From contig NZ_NVWY01000045.1 of assembly GCF_002733835.1 (NCBI RefSeq), positions 1-33,516 of the forward strand: DNA of 33,516 nt, written 5' to 3'. The notes below the pieces were generated by a model. That model did no database searches. It was not told the DNA's origin and saw only the letters and a program-made list of their open reading frames with translations. Positions 7,087 through 14,819 of this stretch are shown here, in pieces; position 1 is the stretch's first letter, and each line of letters begins with the position of its first letter. A program made the translations under genes and the position numbers. The DNA comes from Alcanivorax sp. Its GTDB lineage: Bacteria > Pseudomonadota > Gammaproteobacteria > Pseudomonadales > Alcanivoracaceae.

Positions 7087-7888
7087 GGTTGCAGGGCCCG
7101 TCGTGGTGATGGCTGTGGCTGTGGTCGTGGGAATGGGTGGCATTGCCGTGCAGATCATGGTCGTGATCATGATCGTGGGTGTACAGGGCCAGGTTCGGGG
7201 TGCCGGCGCCGGGGCCGAACAGCTCGTGGTAGGCCGGGTCCCGGCTCACCGATTCCGGGCTGCCGGAGCAGCAGACGTGGCGCTGCAGGCAGATCACCTC
7301 GTCGGTGGCCGCCATCACCAGATGCAGATCGTGGGAAATCAGCAGAATGGCGCAGCCGAGCTCGTCGCGGACGGTTTTGAGCAGGCCATAGAGGGCATTC
7401 TGCCCGGCCACGTCCACCCCCTGGGCGGGTTCATCCAGCACCAGCAGGTCCGGCTTGCGCAGCAAGGCCCGGGCCAGGAGTACCCGCTGCATTTCACCGC
7501 CGGATAACTGTTGCACGCTACGCCGGCGCAGATGGGCCACCCCGGCCCGCTCCAGTGCGGCCCGGCGGGAGGCCGTGGGTCCCGGCGCGGCCAGCCACAA
7601 AAAACGATCCACGGTGAGTGGCAGGCTGTCATCAATCTTGATGTGCTGGGGCATGTAGCCCACCCGCAGGCCCTTGCGGCGGTTGATAGTGCCGCTGGTG
7701 TTGCCATTGTGGCTATCCGGTTGCACCAGTCCCAGCACCAGCCGCGCCAGGGTGCTCTTGCCGGCCCCGTTGGGTCCGATCAGGGTGGTAATGCGGCCGG
7801 GCGCCAGGGTCAGGCTGACGTCAGACAGCACCGCATTGCCGCCGAGGGTTACAGACACCGACTGCACCGTGACCAGAGGTTCTGACAT
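7079..7888 (-). CDS. znuC: Zinc ABC transporter ATPase ZnuC with His-rich tail
   Basis: The 269-residue ATPase energises zinc import. Visible motifs: Walker A GPNGAGKST at 38-46, ABC signature LSGGE at 128-132, Walker B LLVLDEP at 148-154, and the H-loop His at 186. After the catalytic core, residues 238-268 are extremely rich in His and Asp (HDHDHDHD, then HSHDHSHSHHH), a likely metal-sensing or buffering tail seen in some Pseudomonas ZnuC proteins. The ATG at 7888 gives the normal MSEPLV start; its ribosome site is weak. znuA is divergent. zur, often placed next to znuC in pseudomonads, is absent here. Confidence 0.93.
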   Translation of the reverse strand: MSEPLVTVQSVSVTLGGNAVLSDVSLTLAPGRITTLIGPNGAGKSTLARLVLGLVQPDSHNGNTSGTINRRKGLRVGYMPQHIKIDDSLPLTVDRFLWLAAPGPTASRRAALERAGVAHLRRRSVQQLSGGEMQRVLLARALLRKPDLLVLDEPAQGVDVAGQNALYGLLKTVRDELGCAILLISHDLHLVMAATDEVICLQRHVCCSGSPESVSRDPAYHELFGPGAGTPNLALYTHDHDHDHDLHGNATHSHDHSHSHHHDGPCNHD

Positions 7889-7960
7889 AAGAAAGGGCCC
7901 GAAGTACAAAGGCGCAATGATATACTGCCGCTCTTTCGCCTGCACTGAAGGCGGAGAGCG

Positions 7961-8140
7961 AGTTGAAAGTTCAAGGTTTAAAGTTCAAAAGCGCGGGTTA
8001 TGCCCGGTGCCACACGGCAGCCGCTTCAGCCGCGCCGCACGGCCCTAACGATCCGCTTTTGGGTAAGGAAATCGCGACCACGAAGGTTTGATGGTTGGCA
8101 CCGCTGCCATCCCGCGTTTTTGAACTTTGAACTTTCAACT
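7961..8140. repeat. Heptamer-bounded inverted-repeat element, AGTTBAA type (element A1)
   Basis: The left arm is four 7-bp units from 7961 (AGTTGAA, AGTTCAA, GGTTTAA, AGTTCAA). The right arm is three inverted units ending at 8140 (TTGAACT, TTGAACT, TTCAACT). Just inside, GCGCGGG and CCCGCG continue the symmetry. The core includes GGTTATGCCCG at 7996-8006, which is found reverse-complemented in element A3. This copy occupies most of the znuC-znuA divergent space and ends 35 bp before the znuA start, so the znuA promoter is probably inside it. Confidence 0.85.
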
Positions 8141-8175
8141 TGCTCCTTCCTGTCTGGCCGTACATGAGGAACCCC

Positions 8176-9042
8176 ATGCGTCGTCTCTGGTTAACAACTT
8201 TGCTTTTGCTTTGCTCTCCTGTCTGGAGCCAGACCGTGGTGGCCAGTGTGGAGCCGCTGGCCAAGGTGCTGCGCAGCCTGTACGGCGATAGCGTCACGGT
8301 AACGACCCTGTTGCAAGCCAATCAGAATCCGCACCAGCTGGCGTTCTCCCCCCGGCAGGTGTTGGCGGTTCAGCAGGCGGACCTGATGGTGTGGCTGGGG
8401 GCCGGGGTGGAGGCGCCGCTGGCACCGCTGGTGGCCCGTCGCCAGGGGCCGTCGGTGGCCTTGCTGACGCTGGAGGGAGTGTACCGTCGTGATGGCGGAC
8501 ACGATCACCAGCATGACCACGATGCGCACGCCAGCCATGGCGCCACCACCGACCCGCACCTGTGGCTGTCCGTGGACAACATGGTGTTATTGGCGGGGGC
8601 GGTGGGTCAGCGTTTCCCGGCGGGGTTGCGGCCGGGTCAGCCGCAGCAGTGGCAGCAGGCGGCCGAAAATCAGTTGCAGGCGGAGCGCGAGCGGCTGGCG
8701 CCGTTGGCCCGGGTGCCCTGGCTGAGTTATCACCAACCCTGGGGTTACCTGAGCGAGAGCCTGGGGCTGGCGGAACCCTTGGTGGTGTCGGAACAGCTGG
8801 ATGCGGGGCCGGGCAGCCGGCGGTTTGTCACCCTGGCAGGGCAGGTTCGGGATCAACAGGTGCGTTGCGCGGTGCAGGAACCGGAGGCCCGGGTCGGCTT
8901 GCTCAAGCGCCTGTGCCCGGATTGTTATGTCCAGCCCCTGGATCCGCTGGGCCGTGATTCGTCACAACAGGAATACTTGCCCTGGTTAGCGGAGCTCAGC
9001 GCCGGTTTCGCCCAGTGTCTGCGGGCGGCGGATCAGGACTGA
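8176..9042 (+). CDS. znuA: Zinc ABC transporter periplasmic binding protein ZnuA
   Basis: The 288-residue protein binds Zn(2+) in the periplasm and hands it to ZnuBC. It opens with a signal peptide (MRRLWLTTLLLLCSPVWS, cut before about residue 19). Metal ligands typical of the family are visible: His53 in NPHQLAFSP, His128 in DPHLWLS and His186 in SYHQPWGYL. A His/Asp-rich loop lies between them (about 109-122, GGHDHQHDHDAHASHG), as in many ZnuA proteins. GAGGA about 6 nt before the ATG at 8176 decides the start over ATG 8164. It is transcribed away from znuCB. Confidence 0.93.
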   Translation: MRRLWLTTLLLLCSPVWSQTVVASVEPLAKVLRSLYGDSVTVTTLLQANQNPHQLAFSPRQVLAVQQADLMVWLGAGVEAPLAPLVARRQGPSVALLTLEGVYRRDGGHDHQHDHDAHASHGATTDPHLWLSVDNMVLLAGAVGQRFPAGLRPGQPQQWQQAAENQLQAERERLAPLARVPWLSYHQPWGYLSESLGLAEPLVVSEQLDAGPGSRRFVTLAGQVRDQQVRCAVQEPEARVGLLKRLCPDCYVQPLDPLGRDSSQQEYLPWLAELSAGFAQCLRAADQD

Positions 9043-9050
9043 GCCCCGGT

Positions 9051-9071
9051 CGGCCTCCCTTTGCGAGGCCG
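9051..9071. terminator. GC-rich hairpin after znuA
   Basis: A 7-bp stem (CGGCCTC / GAGGCCG) with a 7-nt loop lies 8 bp after the znuA stop and 17 bp before the end of the convergent small gene. There is no T-run, so it is only a possible terminator. Confidence 0.35.
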
Positions 9072-9088
9072 GATGACAGCGGGCCGGA

Positions 9089-9439
9089 TCACAGATCGCG
9101 TATGGGGATCAGGTTCGGCGGTGCGGGCGGCGGGGTGTTTTCTGGCACCGTGGCCGGGCGCACGGTTTCGGCCTGCCGCTGGCGCATTTCCTGCTGTTCG
9201 TTTTCCAGATAGCGCGCTTCTGCACTCAGGGCATTAAGCCCCCGGTTTTCGTCGCTGGTATCCAGCTCCACCGGTGATTGCAGGTACAGGGAGTCCATTT
9301 CCTCGCCATCCATGGGGTGGGCGGGGCCTTTTTCCCGGGTTTGCGGGGCCGCATCGTCCGGCGGGGCGGTGTCCGGCAGTTGCTCGGCCGCCCAGGCCAG
9401 GCCCGGGGTCAGAATCAGTGTTTTTAGTATTGTTTTCAT
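9089..9439 (-). CDS. Small secreted hypothetical protein
   Basis: The 116-residue protein begins with a probable signal peptide (MKTILKTLILTPGLAWA, cut before AEQ). The rest is polar and Pro-rich, with a helical Glu/Gln-rich segment (ARYLENEQQEMRQRQAE at about 75-91) and a PPPAPPNLIPI tail. I recognise no family. Starts at 9451 (MIRT) or further upstream are possible; 9439 gives the clean signal peptide. It is convergent with znuA, with 46 bp between the stops, but no functional link is shown. Confidence 0.6.
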   Translation of the reverse strand: MKTILKTLILTPGLAWAAEQLPDTAPPDDAAPQTREKGPAHPMDGEEMDSLYLQSPVELDTSDENRGLNALSAEARYLENEQQEMRQRQAETVRPATVPENTPPPAPPNLIPIRDL

Positions 9440-9608
9440 GGTTCTGATCATAGCGCTGTCGAGCGAAAGGGGGAATCGGTTCGCACTTTTATCGCCCTGT
9501 TGAGTGTCAAGGCGGGTCAATACGCGGGCGACAGGGTGAAGAGCCATTGAGGCAACCTCCGAAACGGGTATGCTGATGCGCTTGATCTAAAAAGGCGGTA
9601 AGACCTGC

Positions 9609-10712
9609 ATGGCGCAACACGATGCACAACCATTGGCGATGGCCTGCTGGGATTTGTCCTGGCTGCTGCAGCGCGATATTCGCGATGGCGCCTATGCTTC
9701 GTTGGAGCGCGTGTTGGACGAAACCCAGCAGCGGGGTTTCAATGCCTTGCGCCTGGACCCCTGCCCCCACCTGATCGCGACCCCGGAAAGTGGCATCCAC
9801 ATGGATCGCTGCGAGCTGATGCCCCAGGGGCTGCCGGCGACCGAGGTGAAGATACGCCATCAACTTCAGCAGGTGCTGCAGTCGGCCCACGAGCGGGGGT
9901 TCAAGGTCTGGCTCAGCAGCCGCTTTATCAACGACAGCCGTGCCCGCCGTTCCTTTGTGCGCCGCCCGGAAGATTTTGTCAGGGTGTGGAGTGAGACCCT
10001 GGCGCTAATCGAGCAGTGGGGATACCTCGGTGACGTAGCCGGGCTGGATTTCTGCTACCAGTTTCCGTCCTTGCCTTATGCCCACGGGGTGGCCCGGCGG
10101 GTATTCAAGCGTTCTCCGGAACGGCCGCTGCCATCGCACTGGTCCCCTGCCGCCGGGGAGCGGCTGGAAGATTACCTGCGCGAGATCCCCCGTGCCCTGC
10201 ACGCCCTGTTCCCCTCGGTGCCGGTGGGGCTGAGCACCACGGTGGCGCTGAGCGAGCAGTTCCGGCAGCTGGATACCAGTGAGCTGGATTTTCTCGATTT
10301 CAGTGTCTGGCTGGATGATGACCCGCGCTACCGGCTGGCCAGCGGCGAAGCCCTGCCTGCCTCCGGCCTGCTGGGCAGGCTGGCCAACCCCATGAAGCAG
10401 CTGCTGCTGGATGCCGGTGGCATGCACTGGCAGCGACGGCTGGAAGATCAATTGCAGCGGCGCATGGCATTCACCCGCCTGCGTCGCCTGCAACCGGTGA
10501 TCAGCGAAGGTTTTGTGCGCCAGCCACCGCATTTGCGCAAGCTGCCCACGGGGTGGGCGGATCTGCATGAAATGATGGTGGTCAATGCCCTGACCCAGGG
10601 CGTGCAAGCGCTGACGCCCACGTCGCTGGCGTGCCCCGGTTACCCCTGGTTATGGCAGGAAGAGGAATACTTGGCGCACCTGAATCACCTGATTCTGTCT
10701 GGCTCGAGTTAG
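9609..10712 (+). CDS. Cellulase-like (GH5-type TIM-barrel) family protein
   Basis: This is a 367-residue cytosolic protein without a signal peptide. The N-terminal half resembles a sugar-hydrolase TIM barrel: CWDLSWLLQRDIRDGAY, then a GFNALRLDPCPHLI strand (about 43-56), a long helix and FKVWLSSRFIND strand, and DVAGLDFCYQFP (about 141-152), where barrel enzymes usually carry an acid. A mixed C-terminal half follows. This best fits the cellulase-like proteins of the GH5-related clan. No carbohydrate-binding module or export signal is visible, so an intracellular sugar substrate is more likely than cellulose. Substrate and activity are unknown. It stands alone, with a heptamer element 6 bp after its stop. 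Confidence 0.55.
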   Translation: MAQHDAQPLAMACWDLSWLLQRDIRDGAYASLERVLDETQQRGFNALRLDPCPHLIATPESGIHMDRCELMPQGLPATEVKIRHQLQQVLQSAHERGFKVWLSSRFINDSRARRSFVRRPEDFVRVWSETLALIEQWGYLGDVAGLDFCYQFPSLPYAHGVARRVFKRSPERPLPSHWSPAAGERLEDYLREIPRALHALFPSVPVGLSTTVALSEQFRQLDTSELDFLDFSVWLDDDPRYRLASGEALPASGLLGRLANPMKQLLLDAGGMHWQRRLEDQLQRRMAFTRLRRLQPVISEGFVRQPPHLRKLPTGWADLHEMMVVNALTQGVQALTPTSLACPGYPWLWQEEEYLAHLNHLILSGSS

Positions 10713-10717
10713 GGTGG

Positions 10718-10879
10718 AGTTGAAAGTTTAAAGTTCAAAGTTCAAACGCGAGGAAGGCCATTGCAGCATCGAAGGCTGTGCCCGCGTTTTTACGCTAACA
10801 ACACAGCGCGGGCAGTGAGCTATTCGTGAGGCTATGATTCTGTCCGTGCCTTTAAACTTTAAACTTTGAACTTTCAACT
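10718..10879. repeat. Heptamer-bounded inverted-repeat element, AGTTBAA type (element A2)
   Basis: The left arm has units from 10718: AGTTGAA, AGTTTAA, AGTTCAA, AGTTCAA. The right arm, read inward on the other strand from 10879, has AGTTGAA, AGTTCAA, AGTTTAA, AGTTTAA. Only the fifth base varies. The core carries an inner hairpin TGCCCGCG (10779-10786) / CGCGGGCA (10807-10814). The element fits between two convergent genes: 5 bp after the cellulase-like stop and 7 bp before the homoserine-kinase stop. Confidence 0.88.
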
Positions 10880-10886
10880 CGCCCCT

Positions 10887-11804
10887 CTAAACGGTTAACG
10901 CCTTCAGTCGCTGCCGATAAATCCGTGCAAACTCCTCCGGGTCCTTGCTGCCCTGCCCTTCACTGTGGTCGGACACCGGGCCGGCCAGGCGAGACAGCCA
11001 GAAACGCAGGGCCGCCACGGCCAGTGCTTCGCACAGGCGGCTGTGGTCCACGCTGCGGCCTTGATCCCGGTAGGCAGATAACAGGGCCAGTTCCCGTTCG
11101 GGTGCAATCTGGCCATGGGGGTCCACACACCAGTCGTTGAGGGCCACCGCCAGGTCGTACTCCGGGTGGTCCAGGCAGGCATTGTAGAAATCTAGCAGGG
11201 CGCTGATTTGGCCGTCTTTCCACAACAGGTTGTCGCGGAACAGGTCGCCGTGGATCAGCGTGGTGCCGGCGGGCTGGGCCAGCCAGTCGTGCAGCAGGGC
11301 GGCGGCGGTGTCGCGCTCGGCCTCGGGTAGTTTGTGCAGGTGGTCGGCAAAGCCGTGCAGGCGCTCCCGTTCGCTGGGCAAGGGTTGCAGTGCGGCGGTG
11401 TCGCTGGCGTGCAGCCGCGCCAGCAAGGTGCCCACTTGTCGGCAGCGATCCGCATCCACGGCAAAATCGTGCTGGCCGGGCAGACGTGGCATCAGCACTG
11501 CGGGTTTGCCCGCTACCGTGATCTGGTCTTTGCCGTCGGCATCCGGCAGGGGTGCGGGGACCGGCAGGTGCTGTTCCGCCAGCTGCTCCAGCAGGGTCAG
11601 GTACGGTGCCAGGGCCGGCGCACTTAGGGACTCGAACACGGTGAGCACCAGTGGGCTGGGCTGGCCACGGCGATCGCCGGCCTCGATCAGAAAGGTGCTG
11701 TTCTCGATGCCGTGGCTGGCGGCGTGATAATCGCGCAGCTGGAAACCGAACGGCTCCAGCACCTCTGCCAATTGGGCGGGGCTGAGCGGGGTGTACACCG
11801 ACAT
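10887..11804 (-). CDS. thrB: Homoserine kinase (ThrB, aminoglycoside-phosphotransferase fold)
   Basis: The 305-residue cytosolic kinase phosphorylates homoserine for threonine synthesis. It belongs to the APH-fold type of ThrB used by pseudomonads, not the GHMP-fold type of E. coli. Visible: SVYTPLSPAQLAEVLEPFG at the N-terminus, catalytic loop LIHGDLFRDNLLW at about 187-199, and metal-binding ALLDFYNACLDHPEYDLA at about 206-223. The ATG at 11804 has GAGGA 6 nt upstream, better spaced than the GTG at 11807. It is divergent from the outer-membrane protein gene. A less specific sugar/amine kinase of the same fold is the alternative. Confidence 0.83.
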   Translation of the reverse strand: MSVYTPLSPAQLAEVLEPFGFQLRDYHAASHGIENSTFLIEAGDRRGQPSPLVLTVFESLSAPALAPYLTLLEQLAEQHLPVPAPLPDADGKDQITVAGKPAVLMPRLPGQHDFAVDADRCRQVGTLLARLHASDTAALQPLPSERERLHGFADHLHKLPEAERDTAAALLHDWLAQPAGTTLIHGDLFRDNLLWKDGQISALLDFYNACLDHPEYDLAVALNDWCVDPHGQIAPERELALLSAYRDQGRSVDHSRLCEALAVAALRFWLSRLAGPVSDHSEGQGSKDPEEFARIYRQRLKALTV

Positions 11805-11934
11805 CACAATCCTCGTTGTTGATGAAAAAAGGCCGCAGATGACCAGACTCTGCCCGCAGGCAATGGTATAACAGGCCGTCGATGCGTATCAGCAAAGCGC
11901 ATAATCCCAACAATAACAAAAAGGACGACAGACA

Positions 11935-12528
11935 ATGCGTTACTGGATGCTTTTCGGGTTGTTGTTCAGTCCCGCTCTGTGGGCGGACCCGGTAGCCCAT
12001 TATCAGGATCAGCGTTCCGCCTATGTGGCCGGCAACCTGATGCACCTCAATCTCGATTATGACAGCCGGGAAGTGACCCCCACCGGGGTTGGCCTGCGCC
12101 TGGGCGGCATGATCAACCCGTACTGGGGGGTGGAATTACGCGCGGCAACCGGGCCATCGCCGGACACCTACCGGTCGGAAAACAGTCGCAACAAGGTCGA
12201 CTATAGCGTGGACCATGTGGGCGCGTTGCTGGCCACGGGCCGTTTCCCCTTCAAGTCACCGGTGAAACTGCCCTATGTGGAGAACCTGTTCGTGCAGGGC
12301 TTTGCCGGCATTGCGGATGTGAAAGTGAAAACGGTTACGCGCAAGTGCAACGCCCTGGGCTGCCGTGATGATACCGCCCGCAATGACGACACCAGCTTGG
12401 CGTTCGGGGCGGGCGTGGGTTTACGCACGGAATTCAATCTGGGGCTGACCCTGGAATACATGCAATACATTGATGAAGAGTACCTGACCGTCACCGGCAT
12501 CGAAGGTGGCCTGGAATGGTATTTTTAG
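11935..12528 (+). CDS. Small outer-membrane beta-barrel protein
   Basis: This 197-residue protein has a signal peptide (MRYWMLFGLLFSPALWA, cut before DP). Alternating strands with aromatic ends follow, such as YVAGNLMHLNLDYD, GVGLRLGGMINPYWGVELRA and LAFGAGVGLRTEFNLGLTLEYMQYI. The chain ends GGLEWYF with C-terminal Phe, the usual BamA-recognised signal of outer-membrane barrels. Length and pattern suggest an eight-stranded OmpA/OmpW-like barrel. Two Cys in KCNALGCRDD (about 137-146) sit in a probable external loop and could form a disulphide. AAGGA lies about 9 nt before the ATG. A CATAAT at 11900-11905 could be a -10 box. Function unknown. Confidence 0.75.
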   Translation: MRYWMLFGLLFSPALWADPVAHYQDQRSAYVAGNLMHLNLDYDSREVTPTGVGLRLGGMINPYWGVELRAATGPSPDTYRSENSRNKVDYSVDHVGALLATGRFPFKSPVKLPYVENLFVQGFAGIADVKVKTVTRKCNALGCRDDTARNDDTSLAFGAGVGLRTEFNLGLTLEYMQYIDEEYLTVTGIEGGLEWYF

Positions 12529-12532
12529 ACAA

Positions 12533-12642
12533 CGCCTGACGCTTGAGGCCTGATGCCTGAGGCAAAACCGGTAATGCCAAGCCCGCAGAAGATGCGGGTT
12601 GTCTGGTGTTAGCGTGTTGCGTTTGGCGTCATGCGTCTGGCG
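12533..12642. repeat. Heptamer-bounded inverted-repeat element, CGCYNGA type (element B2)
   Basis: It starts 4 bp after the barrel-gene stop. Left units: CGCCTGA, CGCTTGA, GGCCTGA, TGCCTGA, GGCAAAA. The right arm, read inward on the other strand from 12642, is CGCCAGA, CGCATGA, CGCCAAA, CGCAACA, CGCTAAC. The core has a hairpin CCCGCA (12582-12587) / TGCGGG (12593-12598) with a 5-nt loop, which may act as a terminator. The right end lies 9 bp before the AAGGAG ribosome site of the esterase gene. Confidence 0.8.
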
Positions 12643-12661
12643 ATCAGCATAAGGAGACCCC

Positions 12662-13690
12662 ATGAATCCAGTTGTTTTTGAGCGGGCAACAGTACGTGCC
12701 CTGATGACGTTGCCCGGTCCGGTGCTGGAACGTTTTGCCGTCGGACTGGAAACCCACAGCCGCTCACACCTGGATTCGCGATTGCGTTTTCTGCTGGCAC
12801 TCAGCGGTGCCAAGCCGACTCTGAATTCGGGCACGGTGGAGCAAGCCCGGCGTAATTACCGGGACATGATCTCGCTGTTGGATGTGGCGCCGGTTCGCCT
12901 TCCCGTGGTGGTGGATCATCAGGTCACAGTGGATGACGGCAGCCAGATTCTGGTGCGCCGCTACCGTCCGGCGAATGCGCCCCGAGTCGCCCCTGCCATT
13001 CTGTTTTTCCATGGTGGCGGTTTTACCGTGGGCGGCGTGGAAGAGTACGACCGGTTGTGTCGCTATATCGCTGACCGCACCGATGCGGTGGTGTTGAGTG
13101 TGGATTACCGGCTGGCCCCGGAGCACCCTGCCCCGGCCGGCATGGATGATTCATTCACCGCCTGGCGCTGGTTGCTCGACAACACCGCCCAGCTGGGCCT
13201 GGACCCGCAGCGCCTGGCGGTGATGGGCGATAGCGCCGGTGGTTGCATGAGCGCGGTGGTCTCTCAGCAGGCGAAGCTGGCAGGGCTGCCTCAGCCGGCG
13301 TTGCAGGTGTTGATTTACCCGACCACCGATGGGGCCCTGGCCCACCCTTCCGTGCAGACGCTGGGCCAGGGCTTCGGGCTGGACCTGCCCTTGCTGACCT
13401 GGTTTCGCGGGCATTTCATTCAGGACCCGGCGGTGATCGAAGACTATCGGGTCTCGCCGTTGCGCAACCCGGACCTGGCCGGTCTGCCCCCGGCAATCAT
13501 GATCACCGCCACTGACCCGTTACGCGACGAAGGGCTCGAGTACGCCGAAAAACTGCGCGCCGCAGGCAACGCCGTAACCTCGCTGGATTACCCGAAGCTG
13601 GTACATGGATTCATTTCCATGGGCGGGGTGATTCCGGCAGCCCGCAAGGCGATCAATGACATTTGCGATGAGACGAAGCAGCGGTTGTGA
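12662..13690 (+). CDS. Alpha/beta hydrolase, hormone-sensitive-lipase (HSL) type esterase
   Basis: The 342-residue esterase/lipase probably hydrolyses short acyl esters in the cytosol. The HSL-family oxyanion motif HGGG is at 117-120, and DYRLAPEHPAPA follows at 148-159. The nucleophile Ser191 lies in GDSAGG. The acid and base are likely Asp285 (TDPLRDEG) and His315 (VHGF). There is no signal peptide. AAGGAG at 12651-12656 sets the ATG at 12662. Heptamer elements lie on both sides (B2 upstream, A3 downstream). The physiological substrate is not known. Confidence 0.9.
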   Translation: MNPVVFERATVRALMTLPGPVLERFAVGLETHSRSHLDSRLRFLLALSGAKPTLNSGTVEQARRNYRDMISLLDVAPVRLPVVVDHQVTVDDGSQILVRRYRPANAPRVAPAILFFHGGGFTVGGVEEYDRLCRYIADRTDAVVLSVDYRLAPEHPAPAGMDDSFTAWRWLLDNTAQLGLDPQRLAVMGDSAGGCMSAVVSQQAKLAGLPQPALQVLIYPTTDGALAHPSVQTLGQGFGLDLPLLTWFRGHFIQDPAVIEDYRVSPLRNPDLAGLPPAIMITATDPLRDEGLEYAEKLRAAGNAVTSLDYPKLVHGFISMGGVIPAARKAINDICDETKQRL

Positions 13691-13693
13691 GTT

Positions 13694-13843
13694 AGTTGAA
13701 AGTTGAAAGTTTAAAAGCGCGGATGAAATCGTAGCCATATGAATGGATCCGTGCCTGCTTTTTATCGTTGGCGGAAAACGCGGGCATAACCGTCACACGC
13801 TGTGATGGCCTGTCTCGCGCTTTTCAACTTTAAACTTTCAACT
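13694..13843. repeat. Heptamer-bounded inverted-repeat element, AGTTBAA type (element A3)
   Basis: Left arm from 13694: AGTTGAA, AGTTGAA, AGTTTAA. Right arm, read inward on the other strand from 13843: AGTTGAA, AGTTTAA, AGTTGAA. Symmetry continues inward as AAAAGCGCG / CGCGCTTTT. The core carries TGCCTGC (13752-13758) / GCGGGCA (13780-13786) and shares CGGGCATAACC (13781-13791) with A1 in reverse. It begins 4 bp after the esterase stop and ends 11 bp before the convergent ATPase stop. Confidence 0.87.
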
Positions 13844-13854
13844 TGTCCCTGATT

Positions 13855-14631
13855 TCAAAACTCCCCCACAAACTGATTATAAAACTGCCGCGCGGTGCGC
13901 CCGGAGCGTACGCCCTTCTCCATGGAAAAACGCCGGGCCCGCACGTGCAGTTGTTCCCGGTCACGCACCTCGCCGAACAGGTGATCGACGATCTCGAAAT
14001 ACTGCGCCTCGTTGATCGGATAAAAACTCAATCCCAGGCCAAACCGGTCGGACAGGGAAATTTTTTCTTCCACCACATCGCCATGGTGCAGTTCCCGGTT
14101 CACCACCTGGGTCTGCTCGTTGTCTTTCATGTATTCGGGGAGCAGATGGCGGCGGTTGCTGGTGGCATAGATGCGCACGTTTTCCGGCGGCAATTCCAGC
14201 GACCCTTCCAGCACGCTCTTCAAATGCTTGTACTGGTTTTCGCCATCTTCGAAGGACAGGTCATCACAGTAAATGATGAAGCGCTGACTGCGATCGCGAA
14301 TATCGTCAACGATATCCGGCAGGTCGTGCAGATCATCCTTGTCCACCTCGATCACGCGTAGTCCACGGGCGGAATATTCGTTGAGCAAGGCTTTGACGAT
14401 GGAGGACTTGCCGGTGCCACGGCTGCCCCACAGCAGCACATGGTTGCAAGGCTGGCCGGCCAGAAAACGTTCCGTATTCTGTACCAGCTTGCCTTTCTGG
14501 GTATCGATGCCGAGCAAGTCATGCAGGCGTACCGGGTCCGGGTGGGGAACAGGGCGCAGCGTTTGTGAACGGCCACGCCAGATGGCCGCAGGAGTGTGGC
14601 GCCAGTCGATGGGGCGATGGGGGGAGTGCAT
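13855..14631 (-). CDS. DUF815-family P-loop ATPase
   Basis: The 258-residue AAA-type ATPase has Walker A GSRGTGKSS at 69-77, Walker B RFIIYCDDLSFE near 120-131, and a sensor segment RIYATSNRRHLLPE at about 152-165. It also has LSDRFGLGLSFYP, the conserved family stretch. These proteins are widespread in Proteobacteria without a firm role. The ATG at 14631 has GAGG about 7 nt upstream, so the longer frame to 14670 is not needed. It is divergent from the small lipoprotein gene, with 188 bp between them. Confidence 0.85.
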   Translation of the reverse strand: MHSPHRPIDWRHTPAAIWRGRSQTLRPVPHPDPVRLHDLLGIDTQKGKLVQNTERFLAGQPCNHVLLWGSRGTGKSSIVKALLNEYSARGLRVIEVDKDDLHDLPDIVDDIRDRSQRFIIYCDDLSFEDGENQYKHLKSVLEGSLELPPENVRIYATSNRRHLLPEYMKDNEQTQVVNRELHHGDVVEEKISLSDRFGLGLSFYPINEAQYFEIVDHLFGEVRDREQLHVRARRFSMEKGVRSGRTARQFYNQFVGEF

Positions 14632-14819
14632 GGTAAGCCTCACGGGCAACAGAAAAAGAATGGCGGCCAAAGTTTAACGCACCCCATGGGCAAACGCAGG
14701 CTGCGTTCGTGGCGAACTTTATCTATGCTTGGGTCTCAGAGATACCCTGTGTAATGCGCATTCACGCGTGCGCTCATGCACGCGGCACACGCGCCGACAC
14801 ACGCGACAAGGAGAGCAAT

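Noticed and set aside
7905..7935. Zur box near znuC (AATGATATACTGC)
   Set aside because: Only a weak dyad is visible and it departs from known Zur consensus sequences; not strong enough to annotate.
10779..10814. Integron attC-like site in element A2 (CGCTAACAACACAGCG)
   Set aside because: The GTTRRRY core is not matched on either strand, there is no integrase, and no cassette structure is visible.
10960..12045. 361-residue minus-strand frame overlapping thrB in another frame
   Set aside because: Arg/Pro-rich frame-shift shadow of thrB that also crosses the promoter region and the barrel-gene start.
7961..13843. CRISPR-like array
   Set aside because: The units are 7 bp without spacers and are inverted between ends; no cas genes are present.
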